A DNA stretch of 64,000 nucleotides from Brachybacterium muris. GTDB taxonomy: Bacteria > Actinomycetota > Actinomycetes > Actinomycetales > Dermabacteraceae. The DNA is taken from contig NZ_JAFBCB010000001.1 of assembly GCF_016907455.1 (NCBI RefSeq), positions 372,001 through 436,000 of the forward strand. Direction: 5' to 3'. Position 1 is the first letter of the stretch. Each line of letters begins with the position of its first letter. Of this stretch, positions 40,450 through 49,121 are shown piece after piece. The position numbers and the translations under genes are program-made. The notes under the pieces are model-generated. The model did no database searches. It was given only the letters and a program-made list of their open reading frames with translations, and was not told where the DNA came from.

Positions 40450-40872
40450 TCACTTCGAGGACTTCGAGCCCTTGCCGGAGCCCTGCATCAGCAGGGAGGC
40501 GCCGATGCCCAGCATCCACACGTCCTTGGCCAGCGCAGTGCCGTCCTGCGTGGGAGCCAGGCTGCCCTCCTCGCGCATACCCGGGGTCTTCAGGTACATG
40601 CCCACCAGGCCGCCGGAGAAGGCGGTGAGTGCGAGGCCGGCCACGCGGGCGGGGACGAAGGGGGCCAGCAGGAGCGCGCCGGTGGCGATCTCACCCACGG
40701 ACAGGGCCTTGCCGAAGGTGGCAGGCTCGAGGTCCTTGAGGAACGGATAGGTGCCCGCGGCCATGCCCTGCAGGCCTGCGGCCGACTCCTCGTCCAGGTT
40801 CCACTTGTTGAGGCCGGAGTTCAGGATGAAAGCGCCGGTCGCGAGGCGGGTGGGGATGTTGTGCAGCTTCAT
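40450..40872 (-). CDS. DoxX-like membrane protein
   Basis: 140 aa with three to four helices. It begins MKLHNIPTRLATGAFILNSGLNKWNL; the short N-terminal helix with a lone Asn/Lys and the LSVGEIATGALLLAPF segment fit small DoxX/DoxD-like proteins. Some of these partner with redox enzymes in the membrane. The C-terminus is Gly/Lys/Ser-rich. ATG 40872 follows GAGGAG. It shares an unusually AT-rich upstream region with the divergent peroxiredoxin gene, so joint redox regulation is possible. Confidence 0.65.
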   Translation of the reverse strand: MKLHNIPTRLATGAFILNSGLNKWNLDEESAAGLQGMAAGTYPFLKDLEPATFGKALSVGEIATGALLLAPFVPARVAGLALTAFSGGLVGMYLKTPGMREEGSLAPTQDGTALAKDVWMLGIGASLLMQGSGKGSKSSK

Positions 40873-40904
40873 GGGGGTGTCGCTCCTCGGGGGTGCCGAC
40901 GATG

Positions 40905-40950
40905 ATGCCGAGCAAAGTGATTGATATTTGAAGTACTGTGATGAGTCTGG
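40905..40950. promoter_or_regulatory. AT-rich divergent control region of doxX-like and prx genes
   Basis: A stretch with TTGATATTTGAAGTACTGTG at 40920-40939 is strikingly AT-rich against about 70% G+C surroundings. It lies midway between the two divergent genes. It probably holds one or both promoters and a regulator site; no exact dyad is certain. Confidence 0.4.
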
Positions 40951-41055
40951 CCGTTCCGCACCCTCGCTGTCAAGCGCCGGGGCAGGCGGCCACCTCCCAT
41001 ACTGGTGCAGTCACCGGTCCCGCGCCGCCCCTTCGACCGATCAGGAGTCCTCCCT

Positions 41056-41532
41056 GTGAGCACCGCCCCCGTGAAACTCGCCGTCGGCGATCCCGCCCCT
41101 GCCTTCGACCTGCCCACCGCCGGTGGCGGACGCGTGAGCCTCGATGACCTGCGCGGTGCACCCGCCGTGATCTGGTTCTACCCCGCGGCCAACACCACGC
41201 TGTGCACCACCCAGGCCTGCGACCTGCGCGACAACCACCAGATGTTCGTCGACGCCGGGTACCGGGTGGTGGGGATCTCCCCGGATCCGGTTCCCGAACT
41301 GGACCGCTTCGTCAGCGAGCAGGACCTTCCCTACACCCTCGCCTCCGACGAGTCCCACGAGGCCATGACCGCCTACGGCGCCTGGGGCGAGAAGAACATG
41401 TACGGCAAGCTCGTCCAAGGGACCATTCGGAGCACCTTCGCGATCGACGCCGAGGGGACCCTCACCCTCGTCAAGTACCGCGTGGGCACCCCGAAGCACA
41501 TCGAGCTGCTGCGCACCAAGCTCTCGCTCTGA
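41056..41532 (+). CDS. Peroxiredoxin, BCP/PrxQ type
   Basis: 158 aa from GTG 41056 with AGGAG at 41043-41047. Thioredoxin-fold thiol peroxidase: LGAPAV-type strand followed by WFYPAANTTLCTTQACDLRD, where the first Cys is peroxidatic and the second, five residues on, is the resolving Cys of atypical 2-Cys PrxQ. The usual DTPGC is changed to NTTLC, unusual but conservative in position. It reduces hydrogen peroxide and organic peroxides in the cytosol using thioredoxin-type donors. Divergent from the DoxX-like gene. Confidence 0.9.
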   Translation: MSTAPVKLAVGDPAPAFDLPTAGGGRVSLDDLRGAPAVIWFYPAANTTLCTTQACDLRDNHQMFVDAGYRVVGISPDPVPELDRFVSEQDLPYTLASDESHEAMTAYGAWGEKNMYGKLVQGTIRSTFAIDAEGTLTLVKYRVGTPKHIELLRTKLSL

Positions 41533-41636
41533 CCCCTGCCGCGGCATTCCCCGGCGCTTCGCACGGGAAACCGAGCTCGCCCCGGGGAGCGCACGGCGGC
41601 GGCATGTGATGCGTGACAGGTCGCTCCGTGACCGCT

Positions 41637-41665
41637 TTGGCAGTGCACCGGCCCTCCCGTATGCT
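41637..41665 (+). promoter_or_regulatory. Promoter of tRNA-Ser(GCU)
   Basis: -35 TTGGCA (41637-41642), 17-nt spacer, -10 TATGCT (41660-41665). The mature tRNA starts 28 nt after the -10. Confidence 0.75.
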
Positions 41666-41692
41666 GTGTCGGCGTGCCGTACAACGACACCA

Positions 41693-41782
41693 GGAGACGT
41701 GGCAGAGCGGCCGAATGCGCTCCCCTGCTAAGGGAGTAGGTGGTGAGAAACCGCCTCGGAGGTTCAAATCCTCTCGTCTCCG
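41693..41782 (+). tRNA. tRNA-Ser (anticodon GCU)
   Basis: A 90-nt cloverleaf: acceptor GGAGACG/CGTCTCC, anticodon GCT in CTGCTAA, a long class II variable arm and T-loop GGTTCAAATCC. CCA is not encoded. A terminator hairpin follows at once. Confidence 0.97.
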
Positions 41783-41789
41783 CCCACCC

Positions 41790-41822
41790 CGAGGGCCCCG
41801 GCGATCACCGTCGGGGCCCTCG
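41790..41822 (+). terminator. Terminator after tRNA-Ser(GCU)
   Basis: CGAGGGCCCCG (41790-41800) pairs with CGGGGCCCTCG (41812-41822), 11-nt loop, 7 nt after the tRNA. Confidence 0.85.
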
Positions 41823-42015
41823 TCGTTCCTCAGGGCGACGTCGGCGGCACCATGCTGTGCCCCGGTCCTGTGCGTGCACCGCATGGGGCGCGGGCATGGG
41901 CACCCCGGGACCTCCCTGCCGCCGGGCGGTAGTCTGGTCCCGTTCATCCCGCGCCGTGGCGGTCGCCCTCGACGTCGGTGACCGCTCTGCGGCGCCGTCC
42001 CACCCAGGAGGCCCC

Positions 42016-44847
42016 GTGCCCGATGCCGCCGACATCCATGTCCCGACCCTGACCGCCGAGTTCCCGGTGGTCGGGGACGACCCCCACATCGATGCCCCGC
42101 TGCGCGCCACCGTGCGGCGCCTGTCCACCCTGCTGGGGCGCACCCTCGCCGACCAGAACGGTCCCGAGCTGCTGGAGCTCGTGGAGCAGGTGCGGCAGCA
42201 GACCAAGGACGTGAAGGCCTCCCACAGCACCGTCGAGGCGCACGAGGTGCAGCAGCGCCTGGCCGAGCTGCCCATCGAGCAGGCCACCGCGCTCACCCGG
42301 GCCTTCACCCAGTACTTCCTGCTGGCCAACGCTGCGGAGCAGGTGTACCGCGTGCGTGCCCTGGCGGAGCGTCCGTCGGCGGAGTCCTGGGTGCCTCGCA
42401 CCGTACGGGCGATCCACGAGGAGCTGGGCTCCGAGGGGCTGCAGGAAGCGGTGGACTCCCTGGACGTGCGCCTGGTGTTCACCGCGCACCCCACCGAGGC
42501 CTCGCGCCGCGCCGTGCTGACGAAGCTGCGTCGCATCTCCGACCTGCTGGAGACCGAGACGGAGGAGGGCACGGTCGAGCGACGTCGTCAGGACCATGAC
42601 CTGGCCGAGCTGATCGAGTCGCTGTGGCAGACCGACGAGCTGCGCCGCCAGCGCCCCACCCCGCAGGACGAGGCCCGCAACGCCCTGTACTACCTGCGCC
42701 AGATCTACTCCCAGACCATGCCGGCCATGCTCGATGACCTGCGCGACGAGCTGCGCACCCATGGCGCCGAACTGCGCGACCGCCAGGTGCCGCTGCGCTT
42801 CGGCTCCTGGATCGGTGGGGACCGCGACGGCAACCCGTACGTGACCGCCGAGGTGACCCGTGACGTCCTGCAGCTGCAGGCCGACACCGCGATCGACATC
42901 GCCATCGAGGCGATCAACGACCTGATCGTGGAGCTGTCCGTCTCCAGCGCCCTGACCGGCGAGGACGAGGAACTGCTGGCGAGCCTGCGGGCGGACCTCG
43001 AGCACGTGACCGACATCGACGAGGTGCAGCAGAACCTCTACGCGGAGGAGCCCTACCGGCTGAAGCTCGGCGCCATGCGCTCCAAGCTGCGCGCCACCCG
43101 CAAGCGGATCCACCAGGGCGAGCCGCACGTGCCCGGCCAGGACTACCGTGACGGCAGCGAGCTGCAGGACGACTTCACGGTGGTGCGCGAGGCCCTGCGC
43201 CGCCATGGCGCGGTGCGCATGGCCGACGGCAACCTGGCCATCGCCCAGCTGGTGCTGGCAGGGTCCGGCCTGAACCTGGCCACCCTGGACGTGCGCGAGC
43301 ACGCGGAGAAGCACCACGAGGTGCTGGAGCGACTGTTCGACCAGGTGGGCGAGCTGGAGACGCCCTACGGGCAGCTCGACCCCGCCCAGCGCACGAAGGT
43401 CCTGTCGGCGGAGCTGGCCAGCCGCCGGCCGCTGGTGGGGTCGGCGATCACCGAGGACGAGACCATCCTGGACGACTCCACGCGCACCACCTACAACGTG
43501 TTCCGGGAGATCCGGGAGGCCCACCGCACCTACGGGCGTCACGTGATCGAGACCTACATCATCTCCATGACCCGAGGCGCGCACGACGTGCTGGCCGCGG
43601 TGCTGCTGGCCCGCGAGGCAGGCCTGGTGAACATCGCCGGCGGTGAGGAGAAGAACCGCTCCGACATCGGCTTCGTGCCGCTGCTGGAGACCATCGAGGA
43701 GCTGCGCCATGCCGGCGAGATCCTCGACGAGCTGCTGAGCGACCCCTCCTACCGCGAGATCGTGCGCCTGCGCGGCGACCGCCAGGAGGTCATGCTGGGC
43801 TACTCCGACGGCAACAAGGAAGCCGGCGTGATGACCAGCCAGTGGGAGATCCACCAGGCCCAGCGGCGGCTGCGCGACGCGGCTGCCCGCCACGGGGTGA
43901 CGCTGCGTCTGTTCCACGGCCGCGGCGGGTCCGTGGGCCGTGGTGGCGGCCCGACGTACGACGCGATCCTCGCCCAGCCGTACGGGGTGCTGGAGGGAGA
44001 GATCAAGTTCACCGAGCAGGGCGAGGTCATCTCTGACAAGTACACCTTGCCCCCGCTCGCCCGGGAGAACCTGGACCTCTCGCTGGCAGCGGTGCTGGAG
44101 GGCTCGGCGCTGCACACCCGACCGCGCACCACCCCGGAGCAGCTGGACCGCTTCGGCGAGGTGATGGAGACGGTCTCGGATGCGGCGTTCGCGGCGTACC
44201 GCAAGCTCGCCGATGACCCTGACCTGCCCGAGTACTTCGTGACCTCCACACCGGTGGAACTGCTGGGTGACCTGAACATCGGCTCCCGGCCCTCCAAGCG
44301 CACCACCTCCGAGAAGGGTCTGGACGGGCTGAGGGCGATCCCGTGGGTGTTCGGCTGGACGCAGTCACGGCAGATCGTGCCGGGCTGGTTCGGCGCCGGC
44401 TCCGGCCTGAAGGCCGCTCGTGAGGCCGGACTCGAACCGGATCTGCACAACATGCTGCGCCACTGGCACTTCTTCCGCACCGTGATCAGTAATGTCGAGA
44501 TGACCCTGGCCAAGACCGACATGCAGATCGCGGCGCACTACGTGCACTCGCTGGTACCGGAGCGGCTGTGGCCCCTGTTCGAGACCATCCGGGCGGAGTA
44601 CACGCTGGCGGTGGAGGAGATCGAACGCCTCACCGGTGTGCTGGGTCTGCTGGACAACCAGCCGGTCCTGAAGCGCACCCTGGCGGTGCGCGACCGGTAC
44701 CTCGACCCGATCTCGTACATGCAGGTGGCTCTGCTGCAGCGCGCCCGTGCGGCCTCCGAGCGCGGGGAGCCGATGGAGCCCGACCTGCAGCGTGCCCTGC
44801 TCACCACGATCAACGGCGTAGCGGCCGGCCTCAAGAACACCGGCTGA
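42016..44847 (+). CDS. ppc: Phosphoenolpyruvate carboxylase
   Basis: 943 aa, anaplerotic carboxylation of PEP to oxaloacetate. All family motifs are seen: catalytic [64 protein letters not shown] (mobile loop and Arg site) and the [13 protein letters not shown] tail region. The C-terminus ends VAAGLKNTG, the conserved terminal glycine. GTG 42016 with AGGAGG at 42006-42011. Length fits bacterial PEPC. Downstream, a CCTG-rich tandem repeat starts at the stop codon. Confidence 0.97.
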   Translation: MPDAADIHVPTLTAEFPVVGDDPHIDAPLRATVRRLSTLLGRTLADQNGPELLELVEQVRQQTKDVKASHSTVEAHEVQQRLAELPIEQATALTRAFTQYFLLANAAEQVYRVRALAERPSAESWVPRTVRAIHEELGSEGLQEAVDSLDVRLVFTAHPTEASRRAVLTKLRRISDLLETETEEGTVERRRQDHDLAELIESLWQTDELRRQRPTPQDEARNALYYLRQIYSQTMPAMLDDLRDELRTHGAELRDRQVPLRFGSWIGGDRDGNPYVTAEVTRDVLQLQADTAIDIAIEAINDLIVELSVSSALTGEDEELLASLRADLEHVTDIDEVQQNLYAEEPYRLKLGAMRSKLRATRKRIHQGEPHVPGQDYRDGSELQDDFTVVREALRRHGAVRMADGNLAIAQLVLAGSGLNLATLDVREHAEKHHEVLERLFDQVGELETPYGQLDPAQRTKVLSAELASRRPLVGSAITEDETILDDSTRTTYNVFREIREAHRTYGRHVIETYIISMTRGAHDVLAAVLLAREAGLVNIAGGEEKNRSDIGFVPLLETIEELRHAGEILDELLSDPSYREIVRLRGDRQEVMLGYSDGNKEAGVMTSQWEIHQAQRRLRDAAARHGVTLRLFHGRGGSVGRGGGPTYDAILAQPYGVLEGEIKFTEQGEVISDKYTLPPLARENLDLSLAAVLEGSALHTRPRTTPEQLDRFGEVMETVSDAAFAAYRKLADDPDLPEYFVTSTPVELLGDLNIGSRPSKRTTSEKGLDGLRAIPWVFGWTQSRQIVPGWFGAGSGLKAAREAGLEPDLHNMLRHWHFFRTVISNVEMTLAKTDMQIAAHYVHSLVPERLWPLFETIRAEYTLAVEEIERLTGVLGLLDNQPVLKRTLAVRDRYLDPISYMQVALLQRARAASERGEPMEPDLQRALLTTINGVAAGLKNTG

Positions 44848-44945
44848 TCCCTGCCCTGCCCTGCCCTGGCCTGGTCTGTCGTGGCCTGCGCAGCCGTGCT
44901 CTGCCCTGTCCTGCCGCGACCTGCCCCGTCCTGCCGTGCTCAGCC
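44843..44945 (+). repeat. CCTG/CTGCC low-complexity tract at the ppc stop
   Basis: The ppc TGA is followed by three CTGCC units and then CTGGCCTGG and further CCTG-rich variants to about 44945. It looks like slippage-derived sequence. The remaining gap to 45013 holds no gene. Confidence 0.8.
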
Positions 44946-45012
44946 GCGGCACAGCACCCGCCCCTGGTCCTGGCGGCTCAGCAGAGCTGCAGGCGCAGAG
45001 AGCCAGTAGCCG

Positions 45013-46074
45013 CTAGAGGGTGGGGCTGCGAGAGTCGGTAGCCACGAGTGGCATGCCGGGAGGACGGAAAAGGTGTGCTGGGCGACTCAGAACGGAACGC
45101 ATCTCAGGACCACGATCTGGTTCTGAGGTGCGTCCTGCTCCGATCACCAGGGACGCGGGTGTCATTTCCGCTCCACGTGTACCGTGGCGACTCTTCAGGG
45201 CGACCCGAAGCAGCGTGATGAATCCGCGGGGGTCGTCGAGATCTGCCCTTGTCAGGCGCAGCACCGTCCAGCCCAGTCCGAGCAGGTCGCTCTCACGCAG
45301 TCGCCCCTCATGGTGAGTACCGGTGTTGTCTGGCGAGTCGTTCCACAGGATCGCGATCCTTCTGTCCGGATAGGCATAGTCGACCATGACGGTGATCCCC
45401 GGGATCGTCGTCTCCACGGACAGGCAGGTGACCGGATCAGGCAGACCATTCGACCGGAACAGCAGGCGGATGCGTGTGTGGTCAGTGGTCGGCACCTCCG
45501 GCTCCGCACGCCACAGGGCTCTGCGCAGGCGTTCCTTCCCCGTCGTCGCGGCGGAGAGCATGACCGACCGCCAGATCTGCTCGCGCGTCTGCTGCCGATG
45601 TGCGGATGCAGGTCCCAGAAGATGGTCGAGTGCGAGGACCATCTCCTCGGTGGTGAGCATGGTCGCCAGGCCGCACAGGGTGGTCGTCATGTCCACCATG
45701 GGGAGCGGTTCGCCTTCGGCGCGGACGAGCACGCCCGATCGGTGCACTCTCACCTGCGGTCCCGCGCGCCGACGATCCCGGGAAGGAACCGTTACATGCA
45801 GATCATCGCCAGGCACGTACTGGTGGTGATGGGGGAGGGGAAGTCCGCACAGCTCGGCAGCAGTGGTGTGGCTGAGCAGTGCACCGGGCAATCGTTTGTC
45901 CACCAGCTCCCGTGCGACGACGCGGAGAGGTGCAGGGGCTTGCGCGCGCGTCACGTACCCGCTGAAGACGTCGGTGAACTCCGTGGAGGCGAGCCGACGC
46001 GAGTGCACACCGCGCGCCCGCAACTCGGCCCTGCTCGACACAGTGCCGGCGGCGAGTACGGATCGAGGGGCCAT
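45013..46074 (-). CDS. AbiEi/DUF559-like protein with degenerate nuclease core
   Basis: 353 aa from ATG 46074; TAGTGT at 46082-46087 lies 7 nt upstream. The N-terminal segment with RAELRARGVHSRRL and LLSHTTAAELCGLPLP matches the winged-helix/AbiEi-antitoxin-like N-terminus. A C-terminal domain (VDYAYPDRRIAILWND ... LLGLGWTVLRLTRADL) matches the DUF559/Vsr-like PD-(D/E)XK fold. The first Asp is present, but the usual acidic residue in the following strand (IAIE) is Leu, so catalysis is doubtful. Single gene without a toxin partner. Its last 40 or so codons include a palindromic repeat, so the C-terminus may have been extended by it. Confidence 0.7.
   Translation of the reverse strand: MAPRSVLAAGTVSSRAELRARGVHSRRLASTEFTDVFSGYVTRAQAPAPLRVVARELVDKRLPGALLSHTTAAELCGLPLPHHHQYVPGDDLHVTVPSRDRRRAGPQVRVHRSGVLVRAEGEPLPMVDMTTTLCGLATMLTTEEMVLALDHLLGPASAHRQQTREQIWRSVMLSAATTGKERLRRALWRAEPEVPTTDHTRIRLLFRSNGLPDPVTCLSVETTIPGITVMVDYAYPDRRIAILWNDSPDNTGTHHEGRLRESDLLGLGWTVLRLTRADLDDPRGFITLLRVALKSRHGTRGAEMTPASLVIGAGRTSEPDRGPEMRSVLSRPAHLFRPPGMPLVATDSRSPTL
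45094..45135. repeat. Palindromic repeat, copy A (inside the AbiEi-like 3' end)
   Basis: GGAACGCATCTCAGGACCA pairs with TGGTTCTGAGGTGCGTCC around CGATC. It matches copy B at 46295-46346 in both arms, with several substitutions. Confidence 0.8.
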
Positions 46075-46120
46075 GCGGGTGACACTACGGTGCCCGGGCG
46101 CGGCGTGCATGGGGAGGAAC

Positions 46121-46210
46121 CTGGATGTGGACGCGGATCCATTCGCGGGGCTGGACCTAAACGCGTATCCAACCGCGGGGCTGGATCTGGGCCCGGATGC
46201 GGTCGGGGGT
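46121..46210 (+). repeat. Three imperfect 30-bp repeats upstream of the AbiEi-like gene
   Basis: Units starting CTGGAT/CTGGAC at 46121, 46151 and 46181 share CGCGGATCC-like and CGCGGGG blocks. Noncoding; they lie just upstream of the leaderless promoter at 46082-46087. Confidence 0.6.
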
Positions 46211-46294
46211 CGGATCAGGCTGTGGACTCGGGTGGGGTTGAGGATTCTGCCGGGGTCCCGGATGTGAGGTCATTGCCCTGACCTGCGGCAACAC

Positions 46295-46346
46295 AGAGCG
46301 GGACGCATCCTGGAACCACTTCTGGTTCTGAGATGCGTCCCGCTCT
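46295..46346. repeat. Palindromic repeat, copy B
   Basis: AGAGCGGGACGCATC pairs with GATGCGTCCCGCTCT, with inner AACCA/TGGTT and a CTTC loop. Stronger and more symmetrical than copy A. It lies 220 bp upstream of the AbiEi-like gene, so the two copies bracket it. Confidence 0.85.
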
Positions 46347-46455
46347 CAGTCTGTGCGCAGGTGCCGTGGCCAGCTTGTTCGTGCGTGCCCGATCAGCGGA
46401 ACCGGGGCCCACACGACTGGAACCGGGCACCGGCGCTCGGCGGTCCCGCCCCCAG

Positions 46456-46512
46456 GATCAGCGAGCGGTGCCTGTGATCAGCGGGCGGTGCCTGTGATCA
46501 GCGGGCGGTGCC
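46456..46512 (-). repeat. 20-bp tandem repeats at the original aldo/keto reductase stop
   Basis: Nearly three units of a 20-bp sequence (TGATCACAGGCACCGCCCGC on the minus strand). The pre-insertion reductase frame ends at the TGA of the first unit it meets; each unit repeats that TGA. Confidence 0.85.
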
Positions 46513-46656
46513 GTCGACCGCATACTCGTCGATCCGGCGCAGCTGAGTATTCGTAGTCGTGGGAGCCACCGAATCTTGCTCTTGGGGACCGCCGATCGTG
46601 CCGACGGGGGCCAGTAGCCGCCGCGGTGGGGACCACTGGCTCCCGCCGGCATCGGG

Positions 46657-47403
46657 TCACTGGGGCAGTGCGGTGTGTTCTCGCATGTTCCTGTCGCCGG
46701 TGTCGATCCAGATTGTGTTGTGCACGATGCGGTCCATGATCGCATCGGCGTGGACTGCTCCACCGAGCCGGGCGTGCCAGTCCTTCTTCGGGTACTGGGT
46801 GCAGAACACGGTCGAGCCGGTGTCATAGCGGCGCTCGAGCAGTTCCAGCAGCATCGAACGCATTCCCTCGTCAGGATGGTCCAGCAGCCACTCGTCGATC
46901 ACCAGCAGCGAGAACGTGGAGTACTTCCGCAGGAACTTCGTCTGGCCCTGCGGCTTGTCCTTTGCCAGGGCCCAGGCCTCTTCGAGGTCGGGCATTCGGA
47001 TGTAGTGGGCTCGGAGCCGGTGCTGGCAGGCCTGCTTCGCCAGCGCGCAGCCGAGGTAGGACTTCCCTGAGCCGGTGAAGCCCTGGAAGACCACGTTCTG
47101 TTGCCGCTGGATGAAGGAGCAGGTTGCCAGTTGCGCGATCACGTTCCGGTTCAGTCCCCGTTCCTCGACCAGATCCAGCCGCCGCAGGTCCGCTCCGGGA
47201 TAACGCAGCCCCGCCCGGCGGATCAGACCCTCGACCTTTCCATGATTGAAGATGGAATGCGCCTCGTCCACGATCAGCTGGAGCCGTTCCTGGAACGACA
47301 TCCCCAGCACGTGAGCCTCATCCTGGGCATCGATCGCGTCCAGCAGCGCGGTCGCGCCCATCTCGCGCAGCTTCCGCTTCGTGTCGTTATCGATCACGCT
47401 CAC
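46657..47403 (-). CDS. istB: IS21 helper ATPase IstB (copy 2)
   Basis: 248 aa, identical in sequence to copy 1, with the same Walker A GFTGSGKSYLG and GTGA overlap with istA. No substitution was noticed between the copies, which points to recent transposition. Confidence 0.95.
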   Translation of the reverse strand: MSVIDNDTKRKLREMGATALLDAIDAQDEAHVLGMSFQERLQLIVDEAHSIFNHGKVEGLIRRAGLRYPGADLRRLDLVEERGLNRNVIAQLATCSFIQRQQNVVFQGFTGSGKSYLGCALAKQACQHRLRAHYIRMPDLEEAWALAKDKPQGQTKFLRKYSTFSLLVIDEWLLDHPDEGMRSMLLELLERRYDTGSTVFCTQYPKKDWHARLGGAVHADAIMDRIVHNTIWIDTGDRNMREHTALPQ

Positions 47404-48962
47404 CGGACACCTCCGGCGTAGTAGTCGGCGCCACGGACGTATCCGCCGTCTTCCGCGGGTTCCTCGCGGGGTGGACGCAGGGCGGCGACCTTGTCCTGCC
47501 CGGTGGCCAAGATCGGGTGCAGATGCGCATAGCGCGGTGAACGGACCCGTCCCGTCAGCGCGAGTGCGCAGGCCGCCTCGACCCGATCTACGGAGAAGCG
47601 GCGAGAGAGCCGTAGCACCGCCAACGCGGGATCCAGGCCCTGTTCCACGATCGGCACGGACTCGAAGATCCGCTGGATCACGATCACCGTGGCCGGCCCG
47701 ACCCGATCTGCCCACGCCCGCACCCTCTGCGCGTCCCAGGCCTGGAAACGCTCGCCCGCAGGTAGGTCCGCGTCGTTGGTGCGGTACTCATTGCTCGCGG
47801 TCTCCGGGAGCAGCAGGTGACTGGTCAGTCGCTGGCTGCCCTGATAGATCTCCAGCGTCCGGGCCGTGATGCGCAGATCGACCTTCGCGCCGATGTGCGC
47901 GAACGGCGCGGAGTAGAAGTTCCGCGCGAACGTGACGTGCCCGTTCCTGCCCACTCGTCGTCCGTAGTGCCATGTCGAGATCTCGTAGGGCACCGCCGGC
48001 AGCGGCGTCAGCAGCGGCCGCTCCTCCGCGTCGAACACGCTGGCGCGGGATCCGGGCCGCTTCTGGAACGGCTCCGCGTTATAGGCCTCCATCCGCTGCC
48101 CGATGGCGGCTGCAAGTTCGGGCAGGGACGTGAATCGCTGATCCCGCAGCCCGGCGATGACCCAGGTCGCGACGTGCGCGACGGTGTTCTCCACGCTCGC
48201 CTTGTCTTTCGGTTTCCGCACCCTCCCCGGGAGCACCGCCGCCGAGTAATGCGCTGCCATCTCGCGATACGCATCGTTCAGGACGATCTCGCCCTCGCGG
48301 GGGTGCTTCACCACACCGGTCTTGAGGTTGTCCGGAACGATCCTCGGGACCGTCCCGCCCAGCGCCTCGAACATCGCTACGTGCGCTCGCAGCCAGGACT
48401 CCTGGCGCATATCCAGCGCCGGGAAGCAGAACGCGTAACGAGAAAAAGGCAGGCAGGCAACGAACAAGAACACCTTCGAGACCTCGCCGGTGACCGGATC
48501 GGCCAGCTCCATCGTGGGGCCGGACCAGTCGACCTCCACGCTCTGGCCGGCCTTGTGACCGACTCTCGAAGCGGCACCGGTGACCATGACGTGGTGCTGG
48601 TAGGTGCGGCAAAACCGGTCATACCCCATCGCCGGATCCCCAGCCGCCGTGGTCGCGTCGAAGTACTCGCCGTGCAACAGCTTCAGCGTCACGCCGACCC
48701 TGGCCATCTCTCGATGGACCTGTTCCCAGTCCGGCTGTGCGAACACGCTCTCGTGCTCGCCCCGGCCCGGGAACAACCGGGCATACACCTGCTCATCGGC
48801 GACGTCCGCGATATCGCCCCACCCGATCCCTGCAGCGTCAGCGGCCTCGAACACCGCCCTCACGGACTTGCGGGACATGCCCTGCGAGGACGAAATCGCT
48901 CGCCCCGACAGACCTTCTGCGCGCAGCTGGAGCACCAGCTTCGCCCTGATCTTCCGTACCAT
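47400..48962 (-). CDS. istA: IS21 transposase IstA (copy 2)
   Basis: 520 aa, identical in sequence to copy 1, with the DDE residues intact and the same occluding hairpin (48971-49011) over its AAGGAG site. Outward transcription of the neighbouring reductase on the same strand would read into this end, the situation the hairpin would guard against. Confidence 0.96.
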   Translation of the reverse strand: MVRKIRAKLVLQLRAEGLSGRAISSSQGMSRKSVRAVFEAADAAGIGWGDIADVADEQVYARLFPGRGEHESVFAQPDWEQVHREMARVGVTLKLLHGEYFDATTAAGDPAMGYDRFCRTYQHHVMVTGAASRVGHKAGQSVEVDWSGPTMELADPVTGEVSKVFLFVACLPFSRYAFCFPALDMRQESWLRAHVAMFEALGGTVPRIVPDNLKTGVVKHPREGEIVLNDAYREMAAHYSAAVLPGRVRKPKDKASVENTVAHVATWVIAGLRDQRFTSLPELAAAIGQRMEAYNAEPFQKRPGSRASVFDAEERPLLTPLPAVPYEISTWHYGRRVGRNGHVTFARNFYSAPFAHIGAKVDLRITARTLEIYQGSQRLTSHLLLPETASNEYRTNDADLPAGERFQAWDAQRVRAWADRVGPATVIVIQRIFESVPIVEQGLDPALAVLRLSRRFSVDRVEAACALALTGRVRSPRYAHLHPILATGQDKVAALRPPREEPAEDGGYVRGADYYAGGVR

Positions 48963-49121
48963 TCCAGATTGCTCCTTCCGCCGCGTGCCCTATACACACG
49001 GCGGAAGGAGCGTAGACAGAGCGGCCCCAACGACACCACTGGTGGTCCCGAACGACGCCACCGCTACGGCAGCGACGTGGCACCCGAACCCTCGATCAGC
49101 GGACCCCAGCGAGGCGAATAT

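Noticed and set aside
41693-41782. tRNA-Ser as an integration site for an island
   Set aside because: No integrase gene and no duplicated tRNA 3' end found downstream; the neighbouring mobility is due to IS21 elements.
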